The notes beneath the pieces were generated by a model. It saw only the letters and a program-made list of their open reading frames with translations. It was not told the origin of the DNA and did not search any database. From Microvirga puerhi (GTDB taxonomy: Bacteria > Pseudomonadota > Alphaproteobacteria > Rhizobiales > Beijerinckiaceae): a stretch of DNA of 64,000 bases. A program made the translations under genes and the position numbers. This document shows positions 47,930-55,241 of the stretch, piece after piece. Positions within the stretch are counted from its first letter, which is position 1. The number at the start of each line of letters is the position of its first letter. The stretch lies in contig NZ_JAIRBM010000004.1 in NCBI RefSeq assembly GCF_020089865.1, forward strand, positions 248,001-312,000, given 5' to 3'.

Positions 47930-48802
47930 ATGGAAGTTTCACAACTGCCGCTCAACGCCTTGCGAGCATTCGAAGCCTCCGCACGGCTCGGAAGCTTTAC
48001 GCGCGCTGGTCTCGAACTGCGGGTCACCCAGACAGCAATCAGCCATCAGGTGAAGACGCTTGAAGAAACGTTGGGAGTAACATTGTTCAAGCGCCTTCCT
48101 CGGGGGGTGGCACTGACCGACGAAGGGCACGCCTTGCTGCCGGTGCTTACGGACGGGTTTCGTCGCATGAGCGCCACGCTCAGCCAATTCGCGGAAGGCA
48201 ACTTCCGGGAGATCCTCACGATCGGCGTGGTTGGAACCTTTGCAATCGGCTGGCTCCTTCCGCGATTGCAGACTTTCAAGGAGCAGCATCCCCACGTGGA
48301 TCTTCGTCTCAAGACGAATAATAACGGCGCTGACATCCTTCTCGATGGGCTGGATTTCTTCATCCGTTTCGGTGACGGCGCATGGCATGGGACGGATGCG
48401 ATTCATCTGATGGAGGCACCACTTTCCCCTGTTTGTGCGCCATCAATCGGCAAGCGCCTTCGCACTCCGGCAGACTTGGCGAACGAAGAGCTGCTGCGGT
48501 CCTATCGACGGGATGAATGGTCTCTATGGTTCAAATCCACGGGTGTAGAGCCGCCAAGTCTTCGTGGATGGATGTTCGACTCCTCGCTGACTCTTATGGA
48601 AGCAGCGGCCCAGGGAGCCGGGGTCGCTCTTGTGCCTGTTGCGATGTTCGCTCGGGAAATCGAAGAAGGACGTGTTGTCCAGCCCTTCGACATTTCTGTT
48701 CCAGCGGGAAGCTATTGGCTGACGCATCTCAAATCGCGAGCGGAAACGCCGTCCATGACGGCCTTCCGAAAGTGGATCTCGGCCACGATTACTGGACGGT
48801 GA
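47930..48802 (+). CDS. ampR: LysR-family regulator AmpR
   Basis: 290-residue transcription factor. The N-terminal winged helix-turn-helix reads LPLNALRAFEASARLGSFTR, then LRVTQTAISHQVKTLEETLG, a near-consensus AmpR/GcvA sequence. The effector domain (about 90-290) includes GVVGTFAIGWLLPRLQTFKE and AAAQGAGVALVPVAMFAREI. In characterised systems AmpR senses muropeptides and activates ampC. The divergent ampC gene supports the name. The start at 47930 (MEVSQLPLNALRAFE) is preferred over 47894. Confidence 0.92.
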   Translation: MEVSQLPLNALRAFEASARLGSFTRAGLELRVTQTAISHQVKTLEETLGVTLFKRLPRGVALTDEGHALLPVLTDGFRRMSATLSQFAEGNFREILTIGVVGTFAIGWLLPRLQTFKEQHPHVDLRLKTNNNGADILLDGLDFFIRFGDGAWHGTDAIHLMEAPLSPVCAPSIGKRLRTPADLANEELLRSYRRDEWSLWFKSTGVEPPSLRGWMFDSSLTLMEAAAQGAGVALVPVAMFAREIEEGRVVQPFDISVPAGSYWLTHLKSRAETPSMTAFRKWISATITGR

Positions 48803-48988
48803 TCAGACAGAAAGCCGGAACCGCCACGGTCTCTTGGTATCCTGACACTTGTGTGTACGGCACATTCTCCTGTCTCGGGCAGCTGTCATCGTCGACGTCG
48901 AGAATCGAACACCCGCGTAATTCGCCCATTATCTCACCGCAACGCCGGCTTATCTTAATGCAAGAACCTTCCCGAGCAGGGCCGGACA

Positions 48989-50221
48989 ATGGGCACCACG
49001 AGCCTCACGAGCGCGACCATCTTCGCTCTGACCTATGGCGGCATCGCGCTCGGACGCATTCCGGGGCTCCGTCTCGACCGCGCAGGCATTGCATTGCTCG
49101 GTGCGGCATCCATGCTCGCAGCCGGTGTACTCACCCCCGAGGAAGCTTATCGCGCCATCGACCTCGATACGATCACCCTGCTGCTCGCCATGATGGTCAT
49201 CGTGGCCCACCTCCGGCTCTCCGGCTTCTTCCGCCTCGTGAATGGTTGGGCCGTCACCCACGCCCATTCTCCAACCGTGCTCCTTGGTGTGACGGCTCTG
49301 ACCACAGGCGTCTTCTCCGCCTTCCTTGTCAACGACGCCGTGTGTCTGGTGATGGCCCCGCTCGTGTTGGATGTGACCCGCCGCCTCGGGCGCGACCCGG
49401 TGCCATATCTTTTGGCAGCCGCAATGGGATCGAATGCCGGTAGCGTCGCGACGATTACGGGTAATCCTCAAAACATGATCATCGGGGTCTTCTCGCAGAT
49501 CCCCTATGCCGCCTTTGCAGTCGCGCTCGCGCCCGTGGCGATCATCGGCGTGATCCTCGTCTTCATAGCAATCAGGTTCTTATGCCGAACTGAGTTTCGG
49601 ACACCGAAGGTCCTCGCGGTCGCCCCTGGACCCTCACGGATCCATATGCAGCAAATGGCTAAGGCGCTTCTGGTCACGGGAGGCGTGATGACCGCGTTCT
49701 TCGCCAGCGTACCGGTCGCGAAGGCGGCCATTTCCGGTGCGGCGCTCCTGCTTGTGACGCGTCAGGTCAAACCAGGAAAAGTGTATCGTGAAATCGACGG
49801 CCCATTGCTGCTCATGTTTGCAGGACTGTTTATCGTCGTGGCCGGGGCAGAGAAGACTCTGCTGTCCCCGGACGTGATTGAAACGGTCCGCACATGGCAG
49901 TTGACCAATGTCTGGATTCTCACCGGCGTGACCGCCGCTCTCTCGAACCTGGTCAGCAACGTACCGGCCGTGCTCATACTCAGGCCCTTCGTCCATGGAC
50001 TTCCTGACCAGGAACGGGTCTGGCTCGTGATCGCCATGGCCTCGACATTGGCGGGCAATCTCACCCTGATAGGCTCAGTCGCCAACCTGATCGTTGCGGA
50101 AAAGGCGCGTGCCGCGGGCGTCGAAATAGGATTTTGGCACTATCTGCGGGTCGGAGTGCCGGTGACCCTTACGACCCTTGTGGCCGGCGCATGGTGGCTA
50201 TCGGGCCTCCCTGGGCCGTAG
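48989..50221 (+). CDS. Anion transporter of the ArsB/NhaD (citrate-transporter-like) superfamily
   Basis: 410-residue inner-membrane protein with about ten to eleven helices. Superfamily features: LDTITLLLAMMVIVAHLRLS, SAFLVNDAVCLVMAPLVLDV with the Asn-Asp pair, MGSNAGSVATITGNPQNMII, and the repeat near the C-terminus ALSNLVSNVPAVLILRPFV with LIGSVANLIVAEKARAAGV. The duplicated 'SN.GS..T.tGNPQN' motif marks ion-transporter (IT) proteins. Because lutB follows 70 bp downstream on the same strand, carriage of a carboxylate such as lactate is possible but unproven. Arsenite export is less likely, as the ars operon is far away and has its own ACR3. Confidence 0.87.
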   Translation: MGTTSLTSATIFALTYGGIALGRIPGLRLDRAGIALLGAASMLAAGVLTPEEAYRAIDLDTITLLLAMMVIVAHLRLSGFFRLVNGWAVTHAHSPTVLLGVTALTTGVFSAFLVNDAVCLVMAPLVLDVTRRLGRDPVPYLLAAAMGSNAGSVATITGNPQNMIIGVFSQIPYAAFAVALAPVAIIGVILVFIAIRFLCRTEFRTPKVLAVAPGPSRIHMQQMAKALLVTGGVMTAFFASVPVAKAAISGAALLLVTRQVKPGKVYREIDGPLLLMFAGLFIVVAGAEKTLLSPDVIETVRTWQLTNVWILTGVTAALSNLVSNVPAVLILRPFVHGLPDQERVWLVIAMASTLAGNLTLIGSVANLIVAEKARAAGVEIGFWHYLRVGVPVTLTTLVAGAWWLSGLPGP

Positions 50222-50291
50222 CTGGAAGGCCGCCCCTCAGCTCGGCTGCGGCCGTTGCTCTCTCGCGCTTTTGCGGATTTCGGGCTAAACA

Positions 50292-51731
50292 ATGGCCATG
50301 ACCGTTCATGCCACCTCCCCCCAGTTCAAGCAGAATGCGGCTCGGGCCCTGGCCGACGCCCAGTTGCAGCGGGCCCTCGGCAACGTGAAACAGGGCTTCA
50401 TCGACAAGCGCCAGAAGGCGGCCGACAAGCTGCCCGAATTCGAGGCTCTTCGCGATGCTGCGCGGGATATCAAGAACCACACGCTCCAGCACCTGGATCT
50501 CTATCTCGAAGCCTATGAGGAAAAGGTGAAGGGCTCGGGCGGGCACGTGCACTTCGCCCGCGATGCCGAGGAAGCCCGTGCGATCATCCTGTCGATCTGT
50601 CGCGAGGCCGGCGCTCGAACGGTTACCAAGGGCAAGTCGATGATCTCAGAGGAGATCGAGATCAACGCCCATCTCGAGGCGAACGGCATCACGCCCGTGG
50701 AAACCGACCTCGGCGAGTACATCATTCAACTCCGCCACGAGATGCCGAGTCACATCATCGCGCCGGCTGTCCATCTGAACGCTACCCAGGTGGAGCAGGA
50801 TTTCCGACGCGTCCACACCAATCTCGACCCCAAGCGCGACCTGTCCGAACCGGTGCAGCTGCTCACCGAGGCGCGCGCGGTTCTGCGGGAGCGGTTCCTT
50901 GCGGCGGATGTGGGCATTACCGGTGCGAACTTCCTGGTCGCCGAAACGGGAACCTCCGTGATCGTCACCAACGAGGGTAATGGCGATCTGACCCAGATCC
51001 TGCCGAAGACCCATATCGTGCTCGCCTCCATCGAGAAGCTGGTGCCGACCCTCGAGGATGTCAGTCAGATCCTGCGCGTGCTCGCCCGTTCGGCAACCGG
51101 CCAGGAAATGTCGGTCTACACCACGTTCTCGACCGGTCCCAGACGCTCCGCCGATGCCGATGGGCCGCAGAACTACCATGTCGTGCTCCTCGACAACGGG
51201 CGGTCCGCCATGCTCGGCACCGATTTCGAGGAAATGCTGCGTTGCATAAGATGCGGCGCCTGCATGAACCATTGCCCGGTTTATCATGCTGTCGGCGGAC
51301 ATGCTTACGGGTGGGTCTATCCCGGCCCTATGGGAGCGGTGCTCACGCCGAGCCTGATCGGCGTCGACAAGGCTGGGCACCTGCCCAATGCATCGACATT
51401 CTGCGGACGCTGCGAGAGTGTTTGCCCCGTGCGCATTCCACTGCCGAAGCTGATGCGCCATTGGCGCGAGCGCGAATTCGAACGGCACCTGATGCCGGCA
51501 ACCTTCCGCTCCGGCCTAGCCTTCTGGGGCTTCTTCGCCAAGCGGCCTGCCCTTTATCGCATGGCAACCCGCGCGGCGATGGTCACGCTTGGGTTCGCCG
51601 GACGCCGCAAGGGCCGCTTCACGTGGCTTCCCTTCGCGCGCGGATGGACGAAATATCGCGACTTCCCGACGCCGCAGGGGGAGACCTTCCAAGCCCGCTG
51701 GCGGCGTGAACGCAAAGGAAGACGCGCATGA
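50292..51731 (+). CDS. lutB: L-lactate utilisation Fe-S protein LutB
   Basis: 479-residue protein with an N-terminal LUD domain (about 60-300; RTVTKGKSMISEEIEINAHL, GITGANFLVAETGTSVIVTN, PKTHIVLASIEKLVPTLEDV). A ferredoxin-like pair of 4Fe-4S motifs follows (CIRCGACMNHCPVYHAVGGH; CGRCESVCPVRIPL). The C-terminal tail (DUF3390-like, RGWTKYRDFPTPQGETFQAR) is typical of LutB/YkgF. With LutA and LutC it oxidises L-lactate to pyruvate. It overlaps lutC by 4 bp. lutA is absent here and lies at 39821. Confidence 0.95.
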   Translation: MAMTVHATSPQFKQNAARALADAQLQRALGNVKQGFIDKRQKAADKLPEFEALRDAARDIKNHTLQHLDLYLEAYEEKVKGSGGHVHFARDAEEARAIILSICREAGARTVTKGKSMISEEIEINAHLEANGITPVETDLGEYIIQLRHEMPSHIIAPAVHLNATQVEQDFRRVHTNLDPKRDLSEPVQLLTEARAVLRERFLAADVGITGANFLVAETGTSVIVTNEGNGDLTQILPKTHIVLASIEKLVPTLEDVSQILRVLARSATGQEMSVYTTFSTGPRRSADADGPQNYHVVLLDNGRSAMLGTDFEEMLRCIRCGACMNHCPVYHAVGGHAYGWVYPGPMGAVLTPSLIGVDKAGHLPNASTFCGRCESVCPVRIPLPKLMRHWREREFERHLMPATFRSGLAFWGFFAKRPALYRMATRAAMVTLGFAGRRKGRFTWLPFARGWTKYRDFPTPQGETFQARWRRERKGRRA

Positions 51732-52399
51732 GCGCCCGCGACGAGGTCTTCGCCAATATCCGCCGCTCGCTCGGCGTATCAGGCAACGAAACCATTCGCC
51801 GGCAGATCGCGGCCGAGCGGCTGGAACGCGCGCCGAAGGGTCTGATCCCAGCCCGCGGTCAGCTCCCGGCGGAAGACCGGCTCGCCATGTTTCGCGTGCA
51901 GGCCGAGGCAGCTCTTGCAACCGTGACGGAACTCAATTCCGCTGCCGATGTTCCGCAAGCCATCGCCACCTTCCTGCGCGATCATAATCTGCCGGCAACC
52001 TTGCGCATGGGGAACGATCTGCGCCTGACGGCCATGCCCTGGGCCGAGACCTCCCTGGAGATTTCCCATGGTCCGAGCCAAGGCGCCGACCTGAATGCAG
52101 TCAGCCACGCCTTTGGTGCGGTCGCTGAGACTGGAACGCTCGTCACGGTTTCCGGACCGGAAAATCCCTCCACGCTCAATTTTCTCCCCGACAACCACAT
52201 CGTGATCGTGTCCGCCAAGGATGTAGCCGGTGATTACGAGACGGTCTGGAACAAGGTCCGGTTCGCCTTCGGCAAGGGCGGCATGCCGCGAACGGTGAAC
52301 TGGATCACCGGTCCCTCTCGTTCGGGCGATATCGAGCAGACCCTGCTGCTCGGTGCCCATGGCCCCCGCCGCCTCCACGTGGTGATCGTGCGAGACTGA
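51728..52399 (+). CDS. lutC: L-lactate utilisation protein LutC
   Basis: 223-residue LUD-domain protein (LutC/YkgG). Landmarks: RDEVFANIRRSLGVSGNE at the N-terminus, then DLNAVSHAFGAVAETGTLVT, FLPDNHIVIVSAKDVAGDYE and NWITGPSRSGDIEQTLLLGA, ending HGPRRLHVVIVRD. It forms the LutABC complex. The ATG overlaps the lutB stop (ATGA), so the two genes are coupled. A very strong hairpin follows 29 bp after its stop. Confidence 0.95.
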   Translation: MSARDEVFANIRRSLGVSGNETIRRQIAAERLERAPKGLIPARGQLPAEDRLAMFRVQAEAALATVTELNSAADVPQAIATFLRDHNLPATLRMGNDLRLTAMPWAETSLEISHGPSQGADLNAVSHAFGAVAETGTLVTVSGPENPSTLNFLPDNHIVIVSAKDVAGDYETVWNKVRFAFGKGGMPRTVNWITGPSRSGDIEQTLLLGAHGPRRLHVVIVRD

Positions 52400-52428
52400 G
52401 CCTCTAGATATAATGATATACAGACACA

Positions 52429-52461
52429 TTTATCTCTCCCGGCTATGCCGGGAGAGATAAA
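52429..52461 (+). terminator. 14-bp perfect hairpin after lutC
   Basis: TTTATCTCTCCCGG (52429-52442) and CCGGGAGAGATAAA (52448-52461) pair without a mismatch around a CTATG loop, followed by TCGTTTTCT. It can act as a terminator in both directions. Confidence 0.85.
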
Positions 52462-52484
52462 TCGTTTTCTTCAGTGCAAGCGAA

Positions 52485-53045
52485 ATGCTGACTGTCCTAG
52501 GTATCGTCATCTGGGGCGTCTTGATCTTTGTGATTCCGCTCCTATGCAGCAATATACCCTGTCGTTCCGCAACGCTTTTTGCCGGGCTGAATGCAGGGAT
52601 CCTCTCGAGCTCGCTCGCGCTCGATACCTGGGCGGCCACTGGGGGTATCACTCAGAATAAGCTAGACGAATTTTTGCTGATTACGCTGCCAATATTTTAC
52701 ATTGCTTCTCTTATGATCGGCGCTGCAACTATCCCGAAATACGTCTTGCACGCGCCGACACATACCAAAGCAATCATCTTTGGAGTACTCGGCGCAATTG
52801 CAAACTATTTCCTATTCATGATCCTAGTAAACGTCGCTGGATTAGTGCGCTATATCTACTTGAACAGTCCCTTGCAGAAAGGAGCCATGCTCGGACTTTT
52901 CATCGAGCTGGTGACGCGAGTTCTTCATTTTGATCACTTCGCTATAACAGTTATCATTGTCTCTTCACTCGTTTCTATGGTCGCAAGCGTTGCAATCATT
53001 CAGAAAACTGAGAACTTGTTCGACTCAGATCGCCAAAAGCACTGA
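52485..53045 (+). CDS. AT-rich putative membrane protein of unknown function
   Basis: 186-residue hydrophobic protein with about four membrane segments: VLGIVIWGVLIFVIPLLCSN at the N-terminus, LLITLPIFYIASLMIGAATI, GVLGAIANYFLFMILVNVAG, and AITVIIVSSLVSMVASVAII near the end, with a short polar tail. No family is recognised. The gene is AT-rich compared with lutC upstream and the next gene, and the ATG at 52485 lacks a clear ribosome site. It sits between a strong hairpin and the glycolipid-binding-like gene, which suggests a recent insertion. Confidence 0.55.
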   Translation: MLTVLGIVIWGVLIFVIPLLCSNIPCRSATLFAGLNAGILSSSLALDTWAATGGITQNKLDEFLLITLPIFYIASLMIGAATIPKYVLHAPTHTKAIIFGVLGAIANYFLFMILVNVAGLVRYIYLNSPLQKGAMLGLFIELVTRVLHFDHFAITVIIVSSLVSMVASVAIIQKTENLFDSDRQKH

Positions 53046-53095
53046 CCGCTCCATATGCTTCCGCATTGCATGATATTAGCTGTGAAACTTGAAAC

Positions 53096-53662
53096 ATGAT
53101 CTCCCATCTCATTGCCCGCACGATCCGCTGGTCGGCCTGGGATGGCGGCGAAGCTGGGTTGGAGCATGTGGAGGTCAGCCCGATCGAGGGCGGAGTCGAG
53201 TTCTCCGGAGTAGTGGTCGGACAGGATGAGGGTATCCGCTTCGGCCTGACCTACCGCGTCAGGACCGATTCCCATTGGCGGACGCGGGAGGCGTGGCTCA
53301 GGACAGCCTCGGGACGACGGCTGCATTTGAAGAGCAACGGCCAGGGCTCGTGGCAGGCGAACGGAGCCGATCAGCCTGCTCTTCAGGGCTGTCTCGATAT
53401 CGATATCCAGGCCTCCCCCGTCACGAATACGCTGCCCATCCGGCGGCTTTCCCTCAAAACCGACGAGTCCCTTGAGATCAGGCTTTGTTATATCGCCGTA
53501 CCCACCCTCGACGTGACCCCGCGCGACCAGCGTTACACGGCGCTCACACCTGGGCGACGTTACCGCTTCAAGAGCCTCGACAGCGGGTTCGAGGCGGATC
53601 TGCCTGTCGACGGGGACGGCTTCGTTCTTGACTATCCAAGCCTTTTCAAACGCCTTCCTTAA
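53096..53662 (+). CDS. Putative glycolipid-binding family protein
   Basis: 188-residue soluble beta-rich protein. The family pattern is seen in TIRWSAWDGGEAGLEHVEVS, GLTYRVRTDSHWRTREAWLR, LHLKSNGQGSWQANGADQPA and QGCLDIDIQASPVTNTLPIR, ending RRYRFKSLDSGFEADLPVDG. Members of the putative glycolipid-binding family (PF06475) have this W-rich layout; their ligand and role are poorly characterised. There is no signal peptide. The gene is GC-rich like the core genome. Confidence 0.85.
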   Translation: MISHLIARTIRWSAWDGGEAGLEHVEVSPIEGGVEFSGVVVGQDEGIRFGLTYRVRTDSHWRTREAWLRTASGRRLHLKSNGQGSWQANGADQPALQGCLDIDIQASPVTNTLPIRRLSLKTDESLEIRLCYIAVPTLDVTPRDQRYTALTPGRRYRFKSLDSGFEADLPVDGDGFVLDYPSLFKRLP

Positions 53663-53747
53663 AAAGCGGCGCCGTGACAACGGGGCGCAGCCGGAACGCT
53701 TTGCCTTGGAGCTTTATTCAGGTTAAGTACTTGATAAACCTCTAGTT

Positions 53748-53762
53748 TTTAGTAATTCTAAA
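53748..53762. promoter_or_regulatory. Iron-control-element-like dyad upstream of bfd
   Basis: TTTAG-TAATT-CTAAA (53748-53762) lies 9 bp before the bfd start. It resembles the Irr-binding ICE motif (TTTAGAA-N3-TTCTAAA) of Hyphomicrobiales but has a spacing 2 bp shorter. Iron storage genes are known Irr targets in this group. Confidence 0.45.
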
Positions 53763-53771
53763 CTAAACATC

Positions 53772-54023
53772 ATGATCGTTTGCTCCTGCAATGTCCTTTC
53801 CGACGGTGATGTCAAAGCGTGCCTGACGCCGGGACCAGGATGCCCGCGGACTCCGGCGCAGGTCTATCGCTGTCTCGGATGCAGCCCGAACTGCGGACGC
53901 TGCGTCCGGACGATCAGAGCCATCATGGACAAGGCACTGGCCGATGCCGGCCTGGAACCGACATGTCAGCGCGGCTGCTGTCCCGCCTTGCCGGAGCAGG
54001 CGGCAGCGGAGCCCGCGGTATGA
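53772..54023 (+). CDS. bfd: Bacterioferritin-associated ferredoxin (Bfd)
   Basis: 83-residue 2Fe-2S protein. The cluster ligands follow the Bfd pattern: Cys4 and Cys6 (MIVCSCNVLSDGDVKACL) and Cys41 and Cys44 (CSPNCGRCVRTI). Extra Cys residues (17, 24, 34, 37, 69, 73, 74) are unusually many for a Bfd; the C-terminal TCQRGCCPALP extension is not in the E. coli protein. It reduces the ferric core or haem of bacterioferritin to mobilise iron. bfr follows 82 bp downstream on the same strand. Confidence 0.92.
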   Translation: MIVCSCNVLSDGDVKACLTPGPGCPRTPAQVYRCLGCSPNCGRCVRTIRAIMDKALADAGLEPTCQRGCCPALPEQAAAEPAV

Positions 54024-54105
54024 CCATCAAGATCCTTTTCCTCGTTCGGAATTCCTCTAAATAGAGGGGCGCGGCGCATGAGCGCCTGTTCGAATGAGGG
54101 TCAGG

Positions 54106-54594
54106 ATGAAGGGCGATCAACGAGTTATCGAGTATCTCAATCGCGGTCTGCGGAGCGAGCTGACGGCAGTCAACCAGTATTGGCTACACTATCGCCTTCT
54201 CGACGATTGGGGCTACAAGGAACTCGCCAAGGCGTGGCGTGAGGAATCCATCGAAGAGATGCATCACGCCGACCGCTTCATCGAGCGCATCATCTTTCTC
54301 GACGGCTTCGCCAATCTCCAGGTTCTCGATCCGCTTCGGATCGGCCAGAACATCCGCGAGATTCTCGAATGCGATCTCGCCGCCGAATACGACGCTCGCA
54401 ATCTCTATGGCGAAGCGGCCGGCTATTGCGAAAGTGTGGGCGACCGCGTCTCGAAGAACCTGTTCGAGGATCTGATGAAGGACGAGGAAGGCCATATCGA
54501 CTTCCTTGAAACTCAGCTCAATCTCGTCGAGCAGCTCGGTCTCCAGCTCTATGCTCAGAAACATGTGGGCGGCGTAAAAGGCGACGATCACTAA
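54106..54594 (+). CDS. bfr: Bacterioferritin
   Basis: 162-residue subunit of the 24-mer iron-storage cage. All signature residues are at the expected positions: ferroxidase-centre Glu18, Glu51, His54, Glu94, Glu127 and His130; Tyr25; and the haem ligand Met52 (in [18 protein letters not shown]). The start at 54106 ([15 protein letters not shown]) is chosen because it gives exactly the standard numbering; the upstream MRVR extension is not conserved. With bfd it forms a store-and-release pair, possibly controlled by the dyad at 53748. Confidence 0.96.
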   Translation: MKGDQRVIEYLNRGLRSELTAVNQYWLHYRLLDDWGYKELAKAWREESIEEMHHADRFIERIIFLDGFANLQVLDPLRIGQNIREILECDLAAEYDARNLYGEAAGYCESVGDRVSKNLFEDLMKDEEGHIDFLETQLNLVEQLGLQLYAQKHVGGVKGDDH

Positions 54595-54688
54595 TCCAAA
54601 GCATTGTGACGGTCACTGCTTCTCAACGCGCGCACAAGCTGCTCTTGTGTGCACGTTCTTCTGCTCGCAAAGCTTACCGGACGATCCA

Positions 54689-55201
54689 ATGCTTTCCATC
54701 GCCTCCCGCCTTCGGCTACCGGCCTATCTCGGATGGTGGACCATGGCATTTGCTCTCCTCTCCACCATGATGCTGAACGGATCACATGCTGTGGAGAGCA
54801 CGCCCCAGGCGTTTCTAACATCGATCTATAAGAATTATATGGGTAGCGACGCTTCAGGGCTTCGTTGGCGTGGCAGCAGAACGGCGCAATATTTCGACCC
54901 TGCCTTGACCAAGCTGATCCAGAAGGATCTCAAGGAATCCAAAGGTGAGATCGGCCGCATCGAATTCGATCCGTTCGTTGATGCCCAGGATTTCGAAATT
55001 GAGAATCTCGAGATCAAGGTTTTGTCTCAGGATGCCAATGCTGCGAAGGTCGTTGCATCATTCCGGAATTTAGGCCAACCGGCAGAGATTACCTACGATC
55101 TCGCTAAGACGCCGAAAGGATGGCGGGTTGCCAACATAACCTGGAAGCGCCCCGACAGCGGTAACGAGGATCTTCGGTCGGTGCTGTCTCGCCCCCTCTA
55201 G
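54689..55201 (+). CDS. Secreted DUF3828-domain protein
   Basis: 170-residue protein. An N-terminal hydrophobic stretch (YLGWWTMAFALLSTMMLNGS) probably acts as a signal peptide or anchor. The rest resembles the DUF3828 fold: PQAFLTSIYKNYMGSDASGL, FDPALTKLIQKDLKESKGEI, IEFDPFVDAQDFEIENLEIK, and KGWRVANITWKRPDSGNEDL. Its function is unknown. The start at 54689 was chosen because the 14 residues upstream are unlike a signal peptide. It stands between bfr and the convergent Pat-type gene (40 bp gap). Confidence 0.8.
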   Translation: MLSIASRLRLPAYLGWWTMAFALLSTMMLNGSHAVESTPQAFLTSIYKNYMGSDASGLRWRGSRTAQYFDPALTKLIQKDLKESKGEIGRIEFDPFVDAQDFEIENLEIKVLSQDANAAKVVASFRNLGQPAEITYDLAKTPKGWRVANITWKRPDSGNEDLRSVLSRPL

Positions 55202-55241
55202 GCGTCTCGCCTCGATCAATTTCATCTGATGGCACACACAG

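Noticed and set aside
48989-50221. Calling the IT-superfamily transporter an arsenite pump (arsB)
   Set aside because: It is distant from the ars operon, which already has ACR3, and it lies directly upstream of lutBC, so a carboxylate role is at least as likely.
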